A stretch of 42,388 bases of DNA from Oscillospiraceae bacterium. GTDB taxonomy: Bacteria > Bacillota > Clostridia > Oscillospirales > CAG-272. Under the pieces are notes generated by a model. It was not told the origin of the DNA. It ran no database searches and saw nothing but the letters and a program-made list of their open reading frames with translations. The first letter of the stretch is position 1, and every line of letters starts with the position of its first letter. A program made the translations under genes and the position numbers. Of this stretch, positions 31,946 through 40,073 are shown in pieces. The stretch lies in NCBI GenBank assembly GCA_015064355.1, contig SVSJ01000022.1:1-42388 (forward strand), in the 5' to 3' direction.

Positions 31946-32064
31946 AATATCGGTGCAAGATTCGCTGATAAATAATCCCCCGGGAGTAATATTTGGAAGT
32001 AAACCTTGGCATTGATGTTCCGTTAGACCAACTATAAAGGAGACTCTCGTCTCCTTTGTTTTTT
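31946..32064 (+). ncRNA. Candidate orphan small RNA, about 119 nt
   Basis: A sigma-A-type promoter, about 90 nt of non-coding sequence and a perfect intrinsic terminator (AAAGGAGAC/GTCTCCTTT plus GTTTTTT, 32036-32064) define a complete transcription unit without a reading frame. The only ATG is followed at once by a stop. The 3' terminator runs tail-to-tail into the small membrane protein gene. I compared it by eye with 6S, SRP, tmRNA and common riboswitches and saw no match. Family unknown. Confidence 0.5.
32036..32064 (+). terminator. Terminator of the candidate small RNA
   Basis: AAAGGAGAC (32036-32044), loop TCTC, GTCTCCTTT (32049-32057), then GTTTTTT. The T-run is on the plus strand, so it does not serve the minus-strand gene ending at 32063. 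Confidence 0.8.
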
Positions 32065-32305
32065 AGTTTATATTTTTCTTTTTGAATGCTTTTATGGTCA
32101 ACCAAATCAAAACAGCTTCTATTGGAGCAATGCAACAAATAATCCCTCCCCAACCCAGCCTTGCTTGATCTATCTGATCCTGTGTAGGGTTCGTTTCCAA
32201 AGAGCCGTCGATCATTAAAAGAATTGCAAGAATAAGAGCCAACGTAACAGCAAGGACAAGTAATATTAATAACGCCCTAAGAAATATCGTCCAAAACTTA
32301 ATCAT
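32063..32305 (-). CDS. Small two-helix membrane protein (80 aa)
   Basis: Hydrophobic residues 5-32 and 51-71 form two membrane segments. The loop (SLETNPTQDQIDQARLGWGG) is probably external, and the Lys-rich end (KAFKKKNIN) cytoplasmic. No family recognised. The ATG overlaps the transposase stop (TAATG), and GGAGG from the end of the transposase gene sits 8 nt upstream, so it is translationally coupled to the transposase. This suggests it belongs to the same inserted unit. Confidence 0.65.
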   Translation of the reverse strand: MIKFWTIFLRALLILLVLAVTLALILAILLMIDGSLETNPTQDQIDQARLGWGGIICCIAPIEAVLIWLTIKAFKKKNIN

Positions 32306-32859
32306 TACTCAACCTCCATAATCAACCCGTCGTAGTTGTCCGGATATAGTTCATCAAAGAACCATCTCATTGGGTTTTCGGCAATATATTTGATGTGTTT
32401 TTCGTAATCTTCTTTGTCCCTCAGCACATGATCATAATATGAGCGCTGAAAAATATTCTCACCGATCTCCTTATTACAAAAACGCTTCAAAGTTGAAATA
32501 AACCGCGACACTACAGAGTTTTGACTTGTAGGGACAGGCGTCCCCGACTGTCCACTTTCCCTTAAGAACAGCACAATATGTATGTGGTTTGGCATTATTA
32601 CATAGCGGTCAACCGAGACGTTTTCGTAAAAATCGTCGAGCTGATTAATTATTCGTTCAACTATTAATCCATATTTCTTTAGTTCAACTCGTGCACTGTC
32701 CCAAAAATCCACACGTGGGACGTCGAGGACGCCGTCCCCTACAATATTAGAAAGGATGTTTTTTCTATCTTTCGTACATACTGTAAGGAAGTATCCTCCG
32801 CACGTATTATAATCATAATCCGAAAACCTCGTAGATTTTCTATCTGAGTATTCTTTCAT
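32305..32859 (-). CDS. REP-associated tyrosine transposase (RAYT, Y1/IS200-like HUH)
   Basis: A 184-residue single-strand-specific HUH transposase domain. The motif VIMPNHIHIVLFL (about 87-99) carries the metal-binding HxH. The C-terminal helix FQRSYYDHVLRDKEDYEKHIKYIAENP (about 138-164) supplies the catalytic Tyr. RAYT proteins are host-resident relatives of IS200/IS605 TnpA that process palindromic REP hairpins, and they are usually single-copy rather than mobile. Two palindromic DNA segments lie inside its coding sequence (32531-32545 and 32715-32742). GGAGG-type spacing to the previous gene is tight (2 bp after the DUF6062 stop), so it is read from that transcript. Confidence 0.88.
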   Translation of the reverse strand: MKEYSDRKSTRFSDYDYNTCGGYFLTVCTKDRKNILSNIVGDGVLDVPRVDFWDSARVELKKYGLIVERIINQLDDFYENVSVDRYVIMPNHIHIVLFLRESGQSGTPVPTSQNSVVSRFISTLKRFCNKEIGENIFQRSYYDHVLRDKEDYEKHIKYIAENPMRWFFDELYPDNYDGLIMEVE

Positions 32860-32861
32860 CT

Positions 32862-33605
32862 TTACGTCAACCCGTCGGAGGGTTTCTTTTCTTTTTCGTA
32901 GGTATGCAAATTACCGCCAAGGAACAGTTTTGCTCTTTCCGGTGCGTCCTTTGCGTCTCCCCAAGGCTCGTCAGCGTATCGGTAATCAAACTTCTTGCAG
33001 AACCAGCTTACGTCCTCTCGGAGCTTGTCAAAATACTTCGTCTCAACCTCATTGACCTGACGGTAGAATTCACCAAATTCCTTCTTTGAAAGGCGTTCCT
33101 TTGCAGCCTCAATGAATTTGCCGTAATGCTTCAGGCAGAAATATGGCGCCGCTTTCACTTTTTCGCGGAACGCCTCGTCGCTTTGCCAAAGGAGAGCCGC
33201 CGTTTCGATCATATTCTTGAAATTATATTCGATCCTATCACAAATATAACAACTGTGATCCAGCTTGTCCAGCCTCTTTGCCGCTTTATCGCCGGTTCTG
33301 TTCACCAGCAATGATGCGGTGCTACCCTCGATATCTTCAGCAATCTTGTTAAGATGGCTCTCAAGCATCAACGCCAGAGGTAGTCTCTTTCCGCGTGAAA
33401 ACATCAGGGACAGGTGTGTATCGCAAAAGCCCGCTTCATTTGTCTTGATTCTCACATCCGGCTCCATCATTGACGCACCCAGAATAAGATCAAGCTCATT
33501 GTCCTCAAGTCTGTTGTACATAAGGCAGAAGGGACAAGTGCAAAAGCCCTCCTCCTGCACCTTTTCAAAGGCCTCGTTAACGGGTATTGTATAGATCTGT
33601 TCCAT
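32862..33605 (-). CDS. DUF6062 Cys-rich protein
   Basis: A 247-residue soluble protein with four regularly placed zinc-type motifs: CTCPFC (about 22-27), FCDTH (about 60-64), CYICDR (about 119-124) and FCLKH (about 156-160). The two CxxC and two CxxH pairs could make two CCCH zinc sites in a duplicated helical fold. This matches the DUF6062 family of Firmicutes; the function is unknown. AAGGAG lies 7 nt before the ATG. It follows ogg by about 28 bp on the same strand. Confidence 0.8.
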   Translation of the reverse strand: MEQIYTIPVNEAFEKVQEEGFCTCPFCLMYNRLEDNELDLILGASMMEPDVRIKTNEAGFCDTHLSLMFSRGKRLPLALMLESHLNKIAEDIEGSTASLLVNRTGDKAAKRLDKLDHSCYICDRIEYNFKNMIETAALLWQSDEAFREKVKAAPYFCLKHYGKFIEAAKERLSKKEFGEFYRQVNEVETKYFDKLREDVSWFCKKFDYRYADEPWGDAKDAPERAKLFLGGNLHTYEKEKKPSDGLT

Positions 33606-33633
33606 AAATACTCCTTCTATTTAATATAATTCT

Positions 33634-34497
33634 TTATTCGCCGCCGCCGAGCCAACGCTCGTAGTAGAAAAGATACTGCTGTGCGATTCCTGCGTATTTA
33701 CCCATGGGGGATGGGTCAAAACCGTTCGGGAAATGCTTTTCAAGGGAGCGGCGGATCCACACGTCAATGGGAAACGCCTCTGTTTTGCCAAATCCAAAGA
33801 GAAGGACGCAGGAGCTTACCTTCGGCCCAACGCCTTTGATCTTGCAGAGCATTTCCGTTGCACGGTCGTAATCGTCGCAGTTATCAATTTCGGAAAGAGA
33901 CACCTCACCTGAGAGGATCTTTTTCGCGGCATCGTGGATATATCCTGCGCGGAATCCGGTCTTCAGAGCGAAAAGTCCCTCCTCGCCTGCGTTGTATAAA
34001 GCCTCTGCTGTAGGAAACGCCCCGTCCACACCGTATTTATCGCAAAGGGCGGTGATTATCTTCTTGATTCGGGGAATGTTGTTGTTCTGAGAAATAATGA
34101 AGGAGATCAGCGCTTCAAATGGATCCTGTCTGAGGATTCTGATACCCGCGCCGCAACGAACCGCCTCGCTCATTACCAGCCTGTCAGCATCGTTTGGCAT
34201 AGCACCGAGGATAGTAGAGTCTGCAAGATCATAATCCTCGTCAAGTGCCAAATAGTGCGCCCAGAGATCACAGTAGTCCTCTTCATTTGCCCCGTGGATC
34301 TTTATCTGACCCTCTCCGGTCTGCTCGAATATGACCCGCTTCCCATGGGCGATGCCCGAAAACTTGCTCGTATCCCCATCCACCGGGTCGAAGCGAAACG
34401 CCTGACCGCAGTCGAAGGTTTTGTATACGGAAAAGTTCCCGCATCCGCCAACCGTAACATAGTCCCGTCCTGCGTCAATTACCGTTGGGATTATCAT
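33634..34497 (-). CDS. ogg: 8-oxoguanine DNA glycosylase (OGG1-like)
   Basis: Base-excision repair enzyme removing 8-oxoguanine. The 287-residue protein has the N-terminal OGG domain (FDCGQAFRFDP, about 29-39) and a helix-hairpin-helix-GPD domain. SFIISQNNNIPRIKKII (about 132-148), the hairpin IKGVGPKVSSCVLLFG (about 219-234) with the Schiff-base Lys, and AFPIDVWI (about 239-246) with the catalytic Asp are all present. It is a bacterial OGG1 homologue, not MutM. The ATG overlaps the pgsA stop (ATGA). Confidence 0.9.
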   Translation of the reverse strand: MIIPTVIDAGRDYVTVGGCGNFSVYKTFDCGQAFRFDPVDGDTSKFSGIAHGKRVIFEQTGEGQIKIHGANEEDYCDLWAHYLALDEDYDLADSTILGAMPNDADRLVMSEAVRCGAGIRILRQDPFEALISFIISQNNNIPRIKKIITALCDKYGVDGAFPTAEALYNAGEEGLFALKTGFRAGYIHDAAKKILSGEVSLSEIDNCDDYDRATEMLCKIKGVGPKVSSCVLLFGFGKTEAFPIDVWIRRSLEKHFPNGFDPSPMGKYAGIAQQYLFYYERWLGGGE

Positions 34498-35078
34498 TTT
34501 GTTGCACCTATGTACTGCCAGTACTGCTTTAAGTAGTCAATGCCGGACCAAAGGGTCATAACGATCATTGCTCCTGTGGTAACGTATGAGAGAATGTGCC
34601 ACTCACCGAAAGGAGCAAACCAGAAGAACACAACAGGCTCAAGCAGCACGGTGAGAATGCAAACTATCTGAGTTACAGTCTTGACCTTGCCAAGCCATGC
34701 AGCAGCAATAACCAGCCCTGCCTTGTTTGCCGCAACCATACGCATGGATGTTACAGCAAATTCGCGGAAGATAACGATGGCAGCCGCCCAAACAAACACG
34801 TAGCGGATGTAGTCAAATCTTACAAGGATGCCAAGCATAGCAGAGATAACCATAAACTTGTCAGCCAGGGGGTCCATAAACTTGCCGAAATCGGTAATGA
34901 GATTGTATTTTCTTGCGATCTTGCCGTCAAGCATATCGGTGAGAGATGTAATGGTAAAAACCGCCGCTGTAATAATGCGCAGCCACATATCCGGAATGGG
35001 GAGCGGCACGCACAAAAGAATAAGAAAGACCGGCACGGTCAAAAGACGAAATACGGTAAGTTTGTTAGGTAAATTCAT
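34494..35078 (-). CDS. pgsA: CDP-diacylglycerol--glycerol-3-phosphate 3-phosphatidyltransferase
   Basis: A membrane enzyme making phosphatidylglycerol phosphate. The 194-residue protein has about five membrane helices and the CDP-alcohol phosphatidyltransferase signature DMLDGKIARKYNLITDFGKFMDPLADK (spacing D-G-x2-A-R-x8-G-x3-D-x3-D, about 47-73). It opens with the typical NLPNKLTVFRLLTVP. AAAGG lies about 13 nt before the ATG. It sits between rimO and ogg on one strand; rimO-pgsA adjacency is common in Firmicutes. Confidence 0.94.
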   Translation of the reverse strand: MNLPNKLTVFRLLTVPVFLILLCVPLPIPDMWLRIITAAVFTITSLTDMLDGKIARKYNLITDFGKFMDPLADKFMVISAMLGILVRFDYIRYVFVWAAAIVIFREFAVTSMRMVAANKAGLVIAAAWLGKVKTVTQIVCILTVLLEPVVFFWFAPFGEWHILSYVTTGAMIVMTLWSGIDYLKQYWQYIGATK

Positions 35079-35105
35079 AGCAGTAGTTCCTTTATTCCAA
35101 TGATT

Positions 35106-36479
35106 TTATACGTTGAGAATGGCCTCGCCGACAAGGTCGTAGTCCATGGAGTCGGTGATCTTTACGTCAAGCAGTTCTCCCTCTGCAATGCGCAGTTCGG
35201 GACGGGAGGTGGTGAACCAGATCTTGCCGTCGATGTCAGCCGCTTCGCCGTAGCTTCTGCCGAAATGTGACTCGGCAACAGGGTCAAAGCCCTCGCAAAG
35301 CACCCGCAGAGTGGTTCCCACACGGGACTTGCCCCATTCCTCGCTGACCGCAAGCTGGGTCTGCATGAGAATGTCGTATCTGTCCTGCTTAACCTGCTCG
35401 TCGATCTGATCCTCGAAATCGTAAGCGGGGGTGTCCTCTTCTCTGGAGTAAGTGAAGGCACCAAATCGCTCGAACTTCACTTCTTTGACGAACTCGCAAA
35501 GCTCACGGAAATCCTCGTCAGTCTCGCCGGGGAATCCAACGATAGCAGTTGAACGAAGAACTATACCGGGCACCTCGCGACGAAGCTTTGCAATATTCTC
35601 GCGGATCATCGCGGAGTCGCCGTGGCGGTTCATCGCAGTAAGCATATTGTCGGAAATGTGCTGTACTGGAATGTCGATATATTTTACCACACGGGGATTG
35701 TCGCGGATTTCAGCAACAAGCTCGTCGGTGATCTTGTCTGGGTAGCAGTAGAGGAGTCTGATCCAGGGGATATTCGTCGCGTCGCAGATACCGCGGATAA
35801 GCTCGGGAAGAGCGTAGCTGCCGTACAGATCAATTCCGTAAGCGGATGTGTCCTGGGCAATAAGGTTAAGTTCCTTGATTCCCAGAGCGTCGAGAGAGGT
35901 GGCCTCTTCGATAATATCCTTCATAGTACGGCTGCGCATCTTACCGCGGATCAGGGGAATCGCGCAGTATGTGCAACGGTTGGAGCAACCCTCTGCAATC
36001 TTCAGATATGCCATATGGTCACCTGTTGTTACAACGCGCTCACCGCCGAGAACAGCCTCTTCTTTATCATCAAAGCAGGTGTAATGAGCCTTGTCCTTAC
36101 CACGCTTGCCAGCGTTTGCCATAACGGAACTGACAGCCTCTACGATCTTGTGAATACCGCCAACGCCAAGAACAGCGTCAACCTCGGGAAGCTCCTCAAG
36201 GATCTGCTCGCGGTAACGCTCCGCAAGGCAACCGGTTACAACGATTCCCTTTAATGTGTGGTGCTTTTTCAGCCAGCCAATATCAATGATGTTGTCAATG
36301 GATTCTTTCTTTGCGCTCTCGATAAACGCGCAGGTGTTAATTATCACAACGTCTGCTTCCGTTTCCTCGGGAGTGATGTCGTAGCCTGCGTCAAGAAGAT
36401 GCTTCAGCATAACTTCCGTGTCACACAGGTTCTTGGAGCATCCCAGAGAGATGAATCCAACTTTCGTATTCTTTGCCAT
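35106..36479 (-). CDS. rimO: Ribosomal protein S12 methylthiotransferase RimO
   Basis: A radical-SAM enzyme adding a methylthio group to the conserved Asp of S12. The 457-residue protein has an N-terminal MTTase domain with Cys14, Cys50 and Cys84 binding the auxiliary 4Fe-4S cluster. The SAM cluster motif CSNRCTYC follows (Cys165, Cys169, Cys172), and a C-terminal TRAM domain (about 385-457) ends with the RimO-like SMDYDLVGEA. The start at 36479 (GLKF-like VGFISLGCSKN follows) has AAAGG 8 nt upstream; an in-frame ATG further up would add a non-conserved stretch through a repeat-like region. Confidence 0.94.
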   Translation of the reverse strand: MAKNTKVGFISLGCSKNLCDTEVMLKHLLDAGYDITPEETEADVVIINTCAFIESAKKESIDNIIDIGWLKKHHTLKGIVVTGCLAERYREQILEELPEVDAVLGVGGIHKIVEAVSSVMANAGKRGKDKAHYTCFDDKEEAVLGGERVVTTGDHMAYLKIAEGCSNRCTYCAIPLIRGKMRSRTMKDIIEEATSLDALGIKELNLIAQDTSAYGIDLYGSYALPELIRGICDATNIPWIRLLYCYPDKITDELVAEIRDNPRVVKYIDIPVQHISDNMLTAMNRHGDSAMIRENIAKLRREVPGIVLRSTAIVGFPGETDEDFRELCEFVKEVKFERFGAFTYSREEDTPAYDFEDQIDEQVKQDRYDILMQTQLAVSEEWGKSRVGTTLRVLCEGFDPVAESHFGRSYGEAADIDGKIWFTTSRPELRIAEGELLDVKITDSMDYDLVGEAILNV

Positions 36480-36489
36480 ATGTTTGCCT

Positions 36490-36635
36490 TTCTTTTTTTG
36501 GAGAAGCTTTTGTGGTGAAAACTTTTTAGACAAAAAGATTTCCCGCCGAGATTTCACAAAGTGAAACTCGTAGAGTTCGCCACAGACGAATCTCTGCCGC
36601 CCCACCTTTCAAAAACCTTAATAAAAAAGGAATAA
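36490..36635. repeat. Possible degenerate hairpin-rich repeat between recX and rimO
   Basis: This 160-bp gap holds GAGATTTCACAAAGTGAAACTC (palindromic core TTTCAC-AAA-GTGAAA) followed by GAGTTCG, CAGACG and CTCTGCC words in an order like repeats A and B around gpmI. Similarity is weak and judged by eye. No gene is visible. Confidence 0.35.
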
Positions 36636-36640
36636 TAGAT

Positions 36641-37282
36641 TCAATTAATGTCTCTTAACTCTTTAATGACACCAAGTATCTCGCTTGTTGCAAACCCCAG
36701 TCGCATGAGGGAAGCGATAGCTTTTTGCCGCTCGTCACGGTCAACCTCTGCAATACGAGGGAATTTTCGCTCCACGGTGTACCTGAGAGCGTCACGGTAT
36801 TCCTCGTCGGATATTCTGTTTACTGCATCCTCCGCCGCCTCGCGCTCGTATCCGTGAGACAAGAGATAGGAGAGGATCCGCCGCTTACCGTAGTGCTTTG
36901 ACCGAAGCTCCCGCTCTGCAATGCGAACACAGTTTGATGCCTCGTCCAGGTATCCGTTCTTTTTCAGCACCGACAGGGCGAATTTCACAGCCTCGTCGGA
37001 GAATTTCTTTATTTTCAATTTGCGGGCAACCTCGGCAGTGCTTCTGTCAGCTCCTCCGATTATCCGGCTGCCCTCCTTTAGTGCCGATGTCTTCTCAGCC
37101 ATAAGGGCGATCTTGTCGTAGGTTTCTTCGTTTACGGGATCTGCGTCACCCACGCCGCCGGATTCGGCAAATCTCTGCCACAAGGCGCGGGAAATGAAGA
37201 ATCTCTCCTCACCGCCGCCCTCGCCGCCAAGAGTTACCACCACGTTTCCCCGCTCCGGTGTGATTATTGATTTAACAAACAT
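36641..37282 (-). CDS. recX: Regulatory protein RecX
   Basis: RecX binds RecA filaments and limits their extension. The 213-residue protein has the three-helix RecX repeats: KFALSVLKKNGYLDEASNCVRIAERELRSKHYGKRRILSYLLSHGY (about 105-150) is the conserved core, followed by EREAAEDAVNRIS and a C-terminal ASLMRLGFATSEILGVIKEL. The N-terminal 50 residues are Gly-rich and less typical. The ATG overlaps the recF stop (TGATG), with GAGGTGG upstream. It is placed two genes after recA in the same direction. Confidence 0.88.
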   Translation of the reverse strand: MFVKSIITPERGNVVVTLGGEGGGEERFFISRALWQRFAESGGVGDADPVNEETYDKIALMAEKTSALKEGSRIIGGADRSTAEVARKLKIKKFSDEAVKFALSVLKKNGYLDEASNCVRIAERELRSKHYGKRRILSYLLSHGYEREAAEDAVNRISDEEYRDALRYTVERKFPRIAEVDRDERQKAIASLMRLGFATSEILGVIKELRDIN

Positions 37283-38424
37283 CACTCCACCTCGCCGGCC
37301 ACAACGTGCTTGAAGTTTACCCCCTCGGAGCGGTTTCCGGGAATAATATCCGGCTCGCAAGAGGTTACGATGATCTGTCTGCCTGCCTCTGCTCCAAGAG
37401 AATCGAGGATGTAGTGACGTCTCGACTCGTCAAGCTCGGAGAAAACGTCGTCAAGGAGAATGACCGGGTACTCGCCGCCAACGGTTTTCGCGATTTCCGC
37501 CTCCGCCAGCTTCATTGACAGAACGATGCTTCGCTGCTGTCCCTGGGATGCGTAAGCCTTTGCCTCGCGGCCGTTGAATATAAGTCCTATGTCGTCCTTG
37601 TGTGTGCCCCAAAGGGTCGTTCCCGCCGCAACCTCACGCTCCACGTTCTGGGTCAGCTTTTCGTAGAGGGTAGATTTGTCGGGCACGGCTCCCGGGTCCT
37701 TTATGGGAGAGGGGATTCCCTCATACAAAGCGTGGGAGGTGTACCTGAGTTCCGGGACTTCTCTGCCCTCGGTCATTCCGAGGAAATATCTCTCCACCGC
37801 CTCACCAAGATACCCTGTGTACTCCTGTCTGAACGCCGCGATCCAGGCGCCGCATTCGCTGAGCACGTCTGCATATACCTCCCACTCCTGGGTGGTAACA
37901 CGCTGACCGTCAGCCGCGCGTTTAATAAGTGCGTTTCGTTCAAGGAGCACCTTGTGATACCGCCGCAGGTATGTGAGATACACACCTGAAAGCTGTGAAA
38001 GGGCGATGTCGAGGAATGTGCGTCTCTCAAGAGGTCCGCCCGTTACCATTGAAAGGTTCGCCGGGCAGAACAGCACAGCGCGGAAGCTGCCCATCATTTC
38101 CGCAGAAGATGAAAGGGGCGCGCCGTTTCGGGAGATACGCTTTTTCCCGTTTTTCGGGATCACTACTTCAAGGCGGGTGTCATTTTCGTACCCGTCCCGT
38201 CGGTAATCTATGGCAGCGGATGCGAAATCTGCGCCAAATCGCACAAATTCCCGATCCTTCGCGCCTCTGAACGAGCGACCGCGGGCGAAATAGTATATGC
38301 CCTCGAGTATATTCGATTTTCCCTGGGCATTCATACCCCAAAGCACGTTGATGCCACCGTCAAGCTGCACCGAGCACTCGGTTATATTGCGCCAGTCACG
38401 GTAAGTTGCTCGTGATACAAACAT
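37282..38424 (-). CDS. recF: DNA replication/repair protein RecF
   Basis: An SMC-like ATPase that helps load RecA on gapped DNA. The 380-residue protein has Walker A GMNAQGKS (30-37), the family segment GRSFRGAKDREFVRFG (about 48-63), LFCPANLSMVTGGPLERRTFLDIALSQLS (about 112-140), the signature SQGQQRSIVLSMKLAE (about 288-303) and Walker B PVILLDDVFSELD. AAAGG lies 12 nt before the ATG. It begins 33 bp after the recA stop with no promoter between, so it is probably read from the SOS-controlled recA promoter, an unusual place for recF. Confidence 0.93.
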   Translation of the reverse strand: MFVSRATYRDWRNITECSVQLDGGINVLWGMNAQGKSNILEGIYYFARGRSFRGAKDREFVRFGADFASAAIDYRRDGYENDTRLEVVIPKNGKKRISRNGAPLSSSAEMMGSFRAVLFCPANLSMVTGGPLERRTFLDIALSQLSGVYLTYLRRYHKVLLERNALIKRAADGQRVTTQEWEVYADVLSECGAWIAAFRQEYTGYLGEAVERYFLGMTEGREVPELRYTSHALYEGIPSPIKDPGAVPDKSTLYEKLTQNVEREVAAGTTLWGTHKDDIGLIFNGREAKAYASQGQQRSIVLSMKLAEAEIAKTVGGEYPVILLDDVFSELDESRRHYILDSLGAEAGRQIIVTSCEPDIIPGNRSEGVNFKHVVAGEVE

Positions 38425-38457
38425 AGTCGCGCTGCCTTTTCTTATAATTTATGTTTC

Positions 38458-39594
38458 TTATTCGTCGCCAAGGTCGATGAGACGGATGTCGAGTTCGTCA
38501 TCGTCTCCGTCGAGGTCATCAAGATCATCTATCATAAGCGCAGGGTCAACCTCTTCTTCAGCCGCGCTTCTCTTGATCTTGATCTTTTCTTCAAGCTCTG
38601 CCTGAAGTGCAGGATCTGCCGCAATTGCAGCTCTCGCGTTGTCGCGTCCCTGGCCAAGGCGGTTGCCGTCGTAGTAGAACCACGCGCCGCTCTTTTCAAT
38701 GATGCCAAGCTCTGTACCCATGTCGATGATCTCGCTGAGCTTGGAGATACCTGTGCCGTAGAGGATATCGAATTCAGCAGTCTTGAAGGGGGGAGCGACC
38801 TTATTCTTTACAACCTTACACTTTACGCGGTTACCGTAAATATCGGAGCCGTCCTTAAGGCTTTCGGACTTGCGGATCTCGATTCTTACAGATGCATAGA
38901 ACTTCAGGGCGCGACCGCCGGTGGTAGTCTCTGGATTACCGTACATTACGCCGATCTTTTCGCGAAGCTGGTTGATGAAAATTACGATACAGTTTGTTTT
39001 AGCGATGGTACCGCTGAGCTTACGGAGTGCCTGAGACATAAGTCTTGCCTGCTGACCAACGTGAGCGGAGCCCATATCGCCGTCGATTTCAGCCTGGGGA
39101 ACAAGTGCTGCAACGGAGTCGATTACAACGATGTCGATAGCCCCTGAGCGAACCAGTGCGTCGCAAATTTCAAGTGCCTGTTCACCGGAATCTGGCTGGG
39201 AAACGAGAAGGTTGTCGATATTTACGCCCAGGTTCTTTGCATATACAGGATCGAGGGCGTGTTCTGCGTCGATAAATGCAGCCTCACCGCCAATCTTCTG
39301 TACTTCAGCGATGGCGTGGAGGGCAACTGTGGTTTTACCGGAGGATTCAGGTCCGTAGATCTCAACGATTCTGCCGCGGGGGAGACCGCCAATACCCAGT
39401 GCCATATCAAGGGATATGGAGCCTGTGGAAACAGAGGAAACGTTCATCTTGGGATTCTCGCCCATTTTGATGATAGTTCCTTTGCCGTAGCTCTTTTCAA
39501 GCTGGCTTATTGCTGTGGCAAGGGCTTTTTTCTTTTCTTCAGGTGTCTGTTCTGTGCTTGTTACTGTTTGCTTCTTAGTCGTAGCTTTTGCCAT
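38458..39594 (-). CDS. recA: Recombinase RecA
   Basis: The strand-exchange and SOS coprotease protein. The 378-residue protein has Walker A GPESSGKT (about 80-87), the [12 protein letters not shown] segment, Walker [13 protein letters not shown], loop L1 [22 protein letters not shown], loop L2 [23 protein letters not shown] and a strongly acidic tail ([14 protein letters not shown]). The start at 39594 has AAAGG 13 nt upstream and begins the usual N-terminal helix region; an upstream in-frame ATG would reach into the promoter. LexA-like sequences in the promoter indicate autoregulated SOS control. Confidence 0.97.
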   Translation of the reverse strand: MAKATTKKQTVTSTEQTPEEKKKALATAISQLEKSYGKGTIIKMGENPKMNVSSVSTGSISLDMALGIGGLPRGRIVEIYGPESSGKTTVALHAIAEVQKIGGEAAFIDAEHALDPVYAKNLGVNIDNLLVSQPDSGEQALEICDALVRSGAIDIVVIDSVAALVPQAEIDGDMGSAHVGQQARLMSQALRKLSGTIAKTNCIVIFINQLREKIGVMYGNPETTTGGRALKFYASVRIEIRKSESLKDGSDIYGNRVKCKVVKNKVAPPFKTAEFDILYGTGISKLSEIIDMGTELGIIEKSGAWFYYDGNRLGQGRDNARAAIAADPALQAELEEKIKIKRSAAEEEVDPALMIDDLDDLDGDDDELDIRLIDLGDE

Positions 39595-39622
39595 AATATA
39601 TATAATCCTTTCAAAATTATTT

Positions 39623-39661
39623 CGAACATATTTTCGCAATTTTATTATATAACAAATGTAC
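39623..39661 (-). promoter_or_regulatory. LexA-like boxes at the recA promoter
   Basis: Box 1 (39623-39636) reads CGAAC-ATAT-TTTCG, one base from the CGAAC-N4-GTTCG dyad. Box 2 (39650-39661, minus strand GTACATTTGTTA) matches the dinB box at 10 of 12 positions and lies in the -35/-10 spacer. Confidence 0.65.
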
Positions 39662-39672
39662 GAAAATATCAA
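39644..39672 (-). promoter_or_regulatory. recA promoter
   Basis: -35 TTGATA (39667-39672), 17-bp spacer, perfect -10 TATAAT (39644-39649). The leader is about 45 nt. Confidence 0.75.
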
Positions 39673-39701
39673 TAGATGCGAGGAAATTTAACAAAGTTGG
39701 G

Positions 39702-39982
39702 GTCGGATTTTTAGTAAGTGCGAACATAGTGAATCCTCCCCTCGAGGACTCCGTCCTCGGCTTGTTTGGTGAAAGTTTGTACTGTCGGATTTTTAGTAAG
39801 TGCGAACATAGTGAATCCTCCCCTCGAGGACTCCGTCCTCGGCTTGTTTGGCGAAAGTTTGTACAGTCGGATTTTTAGTAAGTGCGAACACAGTGAATCC
39901 TCCCCCCGAGGACTCCGTCCTCGGCTTGTTTGGCGAAAGTTTGTACAGTCGGATTTTTAGTAAGTGCGAACATAGTGAATCC
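39702..39982. repeat. Tandem repeat, 82-bp unit, about 3.4 copies
   Basis: Copies begin at 39702, 39784, 39866 and 39948 (the last is 35 bp). They differ by only a few bases (for example GGTGAA/GGCGAA, CATAG/CACAG). The first three units hold the hairpin GAGGACTCCGTCCTC. 82 is not a multiple of 3, and apparent reading frames through it are not coherent. It fills the gap between the recA promoter and the FAD oxidoreductase gene. Confidence 0.92.
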
Positions 39983-40073
39983 TTGACGTCCCGTTGCCAG
40001 ATCTTCCGGCATAATTCCACCTCGTCCCGGCAATAATAAACAATAAACAAAAACCCACAACAGAGGAGATAAT

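Noticed and set aside
32305-32859. Complete IS200/IS605 insertion sequence
   Set aside because: Only a single-domain RAYT-like protein is present, with no tnpB partner and no clear left and right subterminal hairpins bounding it.
39702-39982. Possible CRISPR array
   Set aside because: The units are 82 bp, directly abutting, with no variable spacers and no cas genes nearby; it is a simple tandem repeat.
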